Below, piece by piece: positions 60,799 to 64,000 of a stretch of 64,000 nucleotides of DNA. A model generated the notes under the pieces. It was not told the origin of the DNA. It did no database searches and saw nothing but the letters and a program-made list of their open reading frames with translations. Source of the DNA: Caballeronia hypogeia (GTDB lineage Bacteria; Pseudomonadota; Gammaproteobacteria; Burkholderiales; Burkholderiaceae); the NCBI RefSeq assembly GCF_001544875.2, contig NZ_FCOA02000034.1:1-64000 (forward strand), read 5' to 3'. Positions within the stretch are counted from its first letter, which is position 1. The number at the start of each line of letters is the position of its first letter. The translations under genes and the position numbers were made by a program.

Positions 60799-60898
60799 GG
60801 ACATGACGCGTAGAACGTCGCCGCCCGCTTCTGCCGTTCTACAATGCTGGTTTCGACCACCGGCCGCGCATCGATGGCCGGGCAACCAGGGAGCAACC

Positions 60899-61240
60899 AT
60901 GTCGATTGTCACGACCGATTCCGGTCTCAAGTACGAAGACGTCACCGTCGGTGAAGGCGCCGAAGCCGTCGCGGGCAAAACCGTCAGCGTGCACTACACG
61001 GGCTGGCTCACGGATGGCCAGAAATTCGATTCGAGCAAGGACCGCAACGATCCGTTCGCCTTCGTGCTGGGCGGCGGCATGGTCATCAAGGGCTGGGATG
61101 AAGGCGTGCAGGGCATGAAGGTCGGCGGCGTGCGCCGTCTGACCATTCCGCCGCAACTCGGCTATGGCGCGCGCGGCGCGGGCGGCGTGATTCCGCCGAA
61201 CGCGACGCTCGTGTTCGAAGTGGAACTGCTCGACGTCTGA
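60899..61240 (+). CDS. FKBP-type peptidyl-prolyl cis-trans isomerase
   Basis: The 113-residue cytosolic foldase matches FKBP12-like proteins across its length: VSVHYTGWLTDGQKFDSSKDR, FAFVLGGGMVIKGWDEGVQGMKVGG, RRLTIPPQLGYGARGAGGVIPPNATLVFEVELLDV, including the Tyr, Asp, Trp and Ile/Phe active-site residues. It catalyses X-Pro isomerisation. AGGGAG lies just upstream of the ATG. Independent of the polysaccharide locus in function as far as can be told. Confidence 0.95.
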   Translation: MSIVTTDSGLKYEDVTVGEGAEAVAGKTVSVHYTGWLTDGQKFDSSKDRNDPFAFVLGGGMVIKGWDEGVQGMKVGGVRRLTIPPQLGYGARGAGGVIPPNATLVFEVELLDV

Positions 61241-61251
61241 GCACAATCTGC

Positions 61252-62028
61252 ATGAGCGCGCCGCTGCCTCGTCCGGCCCTCGCCTTGCGTCGCTACGCGG
61301 CGGCGCAGGCGTCCGACGTGCACGACTTTCATCAGATCGTGCTCGGCCTCGACGGCTGCATGGAAATGGCCGTCGACGGCAACGGCGCGCGCATCGACCG
61401 TCGCGGCGCGTGGATCATTCCCGCGGGCGCGCGTCACGATTACTGGGCCGATGGCGAGAATCGCCAGCTCGTGCTCGATCTTCCCGCCACGTCGATCGCG
61501 GTCCCGGAACGTTTCTTCGAGCGGGCGCGCGCCATCGTCGTCGATCCTCGCGTGACGCAACTCGTCGCCGATGTCGCGCGGCAGACGAATGTCCATGATG
61601 CGCGTTTCTCGCATCGCTTCGTATGGCAGGCCGCCGCGCATCTTTGCAGCGCGCTGATGCAGGACGCCGACCCCGCCGTCGATGCGATGCGTGGTCTCGA
61701 CTTCGCACGCATCGACCGGTGGTTGCGTCTGCATCTGTCCGAGCCGCTGCGCATCGCCGATCTCGCCGCGCATTGCGGCTTCGGCATGCGGCGCTTTCAT
61801 CAGCTCTTCAACGAAGCGTTCGGCGAGACGCCGCATCGCTATCTGCATCGCTTGCGACTCGACACCGCGCTCACGCTGCTCGCCGATCCGCGCGCGACGC
61901 TCATCGCCATTGCGCTCGATGTCGGCTTCGCGGATCAGAGCGCCTTCACGCATGCGTTCTCAAAGCGTTTCGGCGTCTCGCCGGGGCAATGGCGCAATGG
62001 CGCCTCGAGCGCGCCGCGAAGTCACTAG
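61252..62028 (+). CDS. AraC-family transcriptional regulator
   Basis: The 258-residue regulator has an N-terminal cupin-like effector domain (HDFHQIVLGLDGCMEMAVDGNGARIDRRGAWIIPAGARHDYW) and a C-terminal double helix-turn-helix (IADLAAHCGFGMRRFHQLFNEAFGETPHRYLHRLRLDTALTLL, then IAIALDVGFADQSAFTHAFSKRFGVSPGQWR). Effector and targets unknown. It starts 11 bp after the FKBP gene and its stop overlaps the convergent metZ stop by four bp. Confidence 0.9.
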   Translation: MSAPLPRPALALRRYAAAQASDVHDFHQIVLGLDGCMEMAVDGNGARIDRRGAWIIPAGARHDYWADGENRQLVLDLPATSIAVPERFFERARAIVVDPRVTQLVADVARQTNVHDARFSHRFVWQAAAHLCSALMQDADPAVDAMRGLDFARIDRWLRLHLSEPLRIADLAAHCGFGMRRFHQLFNEAFGETPHRYLHRLRLDTALTLLADPRATLIAIALDVGFADQSAFTHAFSKRFGVSPGQWRNGASSAPRSH

Positions 62029-63212
62029 TTCAGCCCGCGTTCCAGATCGGCGCGAATGTCCGCCGGATCTTCGAGTCCCACGGCAAGACGAATCAGGCCT
62101 TCACGTATGCCTGCCGCTTCGCGCACTTCGGGCGCGAGACGTCCGTGCGTCGTCGTCGACGGATGCGTGATGGTCGTGCGCGTGTCGCCGAGATTGCCGG
62201 TGATCGAGCACAGTTTCGTCGCATCGATCACGCGCCACGCGTTTGCGCGCTGCTGTTCCTGCGTGTCGCCCTTCAGTTCGAACGACAGGATCGCGCCGCC
62301 CGCCTTTTGCTGCTTCTTCGCGATCGCATGTTGCGGGTGCGATTCGAGTCCCGGATAAAACACGCGATTCACCGCCGGATGCGATTCGAGCCAGCGCGCA
62401 ATATCGAACGCATTTGCCGATTGCTTCTCCACGCGCAGCGGCAAGGTCTCCATGCCCTTGAGCAGCACCCATGCATTGAACGCGGACATGGTGGGCCCGG
62501 CGCTGCGCACGAACGGAAACACGGTCTCCATGATGAAGCGCCTCGAGCCGACCAGCGCGCCGCCGAGCACGCGGCCTTGCCCGTCGAGAAACTTGGTGGC
62601 CGAATGCATCACCACATCGGCGCCGAGCTTGAGCGGCTGCTGCAGGGCCGGACTGCAAAAGCAGTTATCGACGACGAACAATGCGCCGTTCTGATTCGCG
62701 ATCTGCGCTATAGCTTCGATGTCGGCGATCTCCGTCAGCGGGTTCGAAGGCGTCTCCAGAAAAAACATCTTCGTCGCGGGCGTGACGGCGGCTTGCCATT
62801 CTTCGGGCTTCGTCGGATCGACGAAGGTCGTCGTGATGCCGAACTTCGGGAAGATCTGCGTGAACATGCCGATGGTCGAACCGAACAGGCTCTTCGAACT
62901 CACGATGTGATCGCCCTGCTGCATCGACGCCATCACGACCGAGAGAATCGCCGACATGCCCGATGCCGTCGCCATGCACGCTTCCCCGCCTTCGAGCGCG
63001 GCGAGGCGATTCTGGAACATCGTCACCGTGGGATTGGTGAAGCGCGAGTACGTGTACGCTTCTTCCGCGTTCTTGAAGCGCTCGGCGGCTTCGCCCGCGC
63101 TCGAAAAGCAGAAGCTCGACGTGAGAAACAGCGCCTCTGCATGCTCGTTGAATTCACTGCGCAAGGTCCCGGCGCGCACGGCGAGCGTATCGAAGCTCAG
63201 GTGTTCGTCCAT
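62025..63212 (-). CDS. metZ: O-succinylhomoserine sulfhydrylase
   Basis: PLP enzyme of 395 residues that makes homocysteine from O-succinylhomoserine and sulfide, in methionine synthesis. The Cys/Met-metabolism fold is evident: YTYSRFTNPTVTMFQNRLAALEGGEACMATASGMSAI, FLETPSNPLTEIADI, and the PLP lysine in VVMHSATKFLDGQGRVLGGALVG. The N-terminus DTLAVRAGTLRSEFNEHAEALFLTSSF matches MetZ of Burkholderia and Pseudomonas, where the gene follows purF, as here. An intrinsic terminator separates the two. Confidence 0.93.
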   Translation of the reverse strand: MDEHLSFDTLAVRAGTLRSEFNEHAEALFLTSSFCFSSAGEAAERFKNAEEAYTYSRFTNPTVTMFQNRLAALEGGEACMATASGMSAILSVVMASMQQGDHIVSSKSLFGSTIGMFTQIFPKFGITTTFVDPTKPEEWQAAVTPATKMFFLETPSNPLTEIADIEAIAQIANQNGALFVVDNCFCSPALQQPLKLGADVVMHSATKFLDGQGRVLGGALVGSRRFIMETVFPFVRSAGPTMSAFNAWVLLKGMETLPLRVEKQSANAFDIARWLESHPAVNRVFYPGLESHPQHAIAKKQQKAGGAILSFELKGDTQEQQRANAWRVIDATKLCSITGNLGDTRTTITHPSTTTHGRLAPEVREAAGIREGLIRLAVGLEDPADIRADLERGLN

Positions 63213-63244
63213 GTTTTTTCTCCCTTGTTTTCAGGCTCGCGACG

Positions 63245-63281
63245 TAAAAAAGCCCGCTTGGTCGATCGACGAAGCGGGCTC
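63245..63281 (-). terminator. Intrinsic terminator between purF and metZ
   Basis: Minus-strand AGCCCGCTT (63272-63280 complement) pairs with AAGCGGGCT (63251-63259 complement) around a 12-nt loop and is followed by a run of five or more T (63246-63250). It follows the purF stop by about 35 bp and lies only about 33 bp before the metZ start. Confidence 0.85.
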
Positions 63282-63314
63282 GTTCGGCATTGCAACCGAA
63301 GCCTTATCGGCGCA

Positions 63315-64000
63315 TCACTCGACCGATAGTTGCAGATGCAACTGCGAGCGCGCCATGCCGCCTTCCTGCGCTTCGCTCGCCGCGTCGCGGTCCGACTGCG
63401 ATTGCGGCGCGAGACGCGCGCTCTCGATGCGATCGAGATAATCGGTCGTGACATCGCCCGTGATGTAGTTGCCATCGAAGCACGACGCTTCGAACTCCTT
63501 CAGCTCGGGATTGATGTCGCGAATCGCGCTCTTCAGGTCTTCCACGTCCTGATAGACGAGATAGTCCGCGCCGATCATGCGCGCCACTTCTTCGTCGGTG
63601 CGGCCGTGCGCGACGAGTTCGCCACGCGTCGGCATGTCGATGCCGTACACATTCGGGAACTTCACCGGCGGCGCGGCGGATGCGAAGATCACCTTGTTCG
63701 CGCCGGCGTCGCGCGCCATCTGCACGATTTCATGCGAAGTCGTGCCGCGCACGATCGAGTCGTCGACGATCAGCACGTTCTTGCCCTTGAACTCGATGCC
63801 CATCGCATTGAGCTTCTGGCGCACCGATTTCTTGCGCACCGCCTGGCCCGGCATGATGAAGGTACGGCCCACGTAGCGATTCTTGAAGAATCCCTCGCGA
63901 TATTCGACGCCGAGCTTCGCGGCGACCTGCATCGCGGCGGGGCGCGACGAATCGGGAATCGGCATGACGACGTCGATCGCCACGTCGGGCAGCACGCGCT
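63315..64000 (-). CDS. purF: Amidophosphoribosyltransferase, C-terminal part (cut by window edge)
   Basis: First enzyme of purine synthesis; it transfers the glutamine amide to PRPP. Only the C-terminal about 228 residues are present, covering the PRTase domain: VVMPIPDSSRPAAMQVAAKLG, GFFKNRYVGRTFIMPGQAVRKKSVRQKLN, the PRPP loop VLIVDDSIVRGTTS, and the C-terminal ASCFDGNYITGDV. The N-terminal glutaminase domain lies beyond 64000. The tail after GDVTTDYLDRIE is the variable extension seen in Burkholderiaceae. Confidence 0.95.
   Translation of the reverse strand, partial: RVLPDVAIDVVMPIPDSSRPAAMQVAAKLGVEYREGFFKNRYVGRTFIMPGQAVRKKSVRQKLNAMGIEFKGKNVLIVDDSIVRGTTSHEIVQMARDAGANKVIFASAAPPVKFPNVYGIDMPTRGELVAHGRTDEEVARMIGADYLVYQDVEDLKSAIRDINPELKEFEASCFDGNYITGDVTTDYLDRIESARLAPQSQSDRDAASEAQEGGMARSQLHLQLSVE

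Noticed and set aside
59332..60978. 548-codon open frame antisense to the polymerase-like gene
   Set aside because: No motif and strongly biased composition; the plus strand gives a normal membrane protein.
63213..63314. SAM-responsive riboswitch upstream of metZ
   Set aside because: The gap is 102 bp and consists mainly of a simple terminator hairpin; no conserved riboswitch core was seen.
1..64000. CRISPR arrays, tRNA genes, complete insertion sequences or prophage
   Set aside because: No regularly spaced repeats, tRNA-like cloverleaf sequences, transposase motifs or phage genes were recognised by reading; no search tool was run.

Overview
The window is a high-GC proteobacterial chromosome segment that reads as Burkholderiaceae, most like Paraburkholderia or Caballeronia. 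Pointers are a DUF4148 exported protein, a DUF3563 protein, NodT-type efflux lipoproteins, an rRNA leader of the beta-proteobacterial type, and a purF-metZ pair. The genus call is an inference from gene content; no database was searched. No CRISPR array, tRNA, complete IS or prophage was seen.

Left part (1-15.5 kb). The left edge carries the promoter and boxA leader of an rRNA operon that runs out of the window on the minus strand. After it come a DUF4148 protein, a secreted penicillin/AHL-acylase-type Ntn hydrolase, a SnoaL-like protein followed by a decayed phospholipase C fragment, and a PAP2 phosphatase with a clear terminator. A four-gene export system (HlyD lipoprotein, ABC ATPase, ABC-2 permease, NodT outer-membrane factor) lies behind a palindromic operator. 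It is followed by a minus-strand catabolic operon (GntR regulator, SDR, BKACE, hydroxyacyl-CoA dehydrogenase, acyl-CoA synthetase).

Signalling block (15.5-22 kb). Six tightly packed minus-strand genes make a stressosome-type partner-switching module: RsbR, RsbS, RsbT, an RsbT-like/RsbX-like fusion, and two histidine kinases. One kinase has a degenerate ATPase-like N-terminus and a degenerate receiver; the other is a REC-PAS-kinase-REC hybrid. No sigma factor, RsbV or RsbW is present, which suggests output through the kinases.

Middle (22-45 kb). Mostly housekeeping and accessory genes: an NCS2 purine permease, an alpha/beta hydrolase, exonuclease III, two MFS pumps, an aldo/keto reductase with a divergent LysR regulator, a TauD-type dioxygenase, an outer-membrane protein, DNA polymerase IV with a LexA box, an OmpR/EnvZ-type two-component pair with an orphan terminator in its upstream region, a predicted ATPase, a PhoD phosphatase, a tandem-PAS hybrid kinase, a CNNM/CBS protein and a kinase-like protein with a degenerate ATPase domain.

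Exopolysaccharide locus (45.7-60.8 kb, plus strand). GT2 glycosyltransferase, N,N-dimethylformamidase-like protein, Wzx flippase, a 53-aa protein, three GT4 glycosyltransferases, a secreted clan-A-like glycoside hydrolase, a Wzc-type tyrosine autokinase, a small zinc-ribbon membrane protein and a Wzy-like polymerase. It is a Wzx/Wzy-type polysaccharide locus without a visible initiating transferase, Wza exporter or Wzb phosphatase. The dimethylformamidase-like gene and the zinc-ribbon protein are the unexpected members.

Right end (60.8-64 kb): FKBP peptidyl-prolyl isomerase, AraC regulator, metZ, an intrinsic terminator and the 3' part of purF, which is cut by the window edge.
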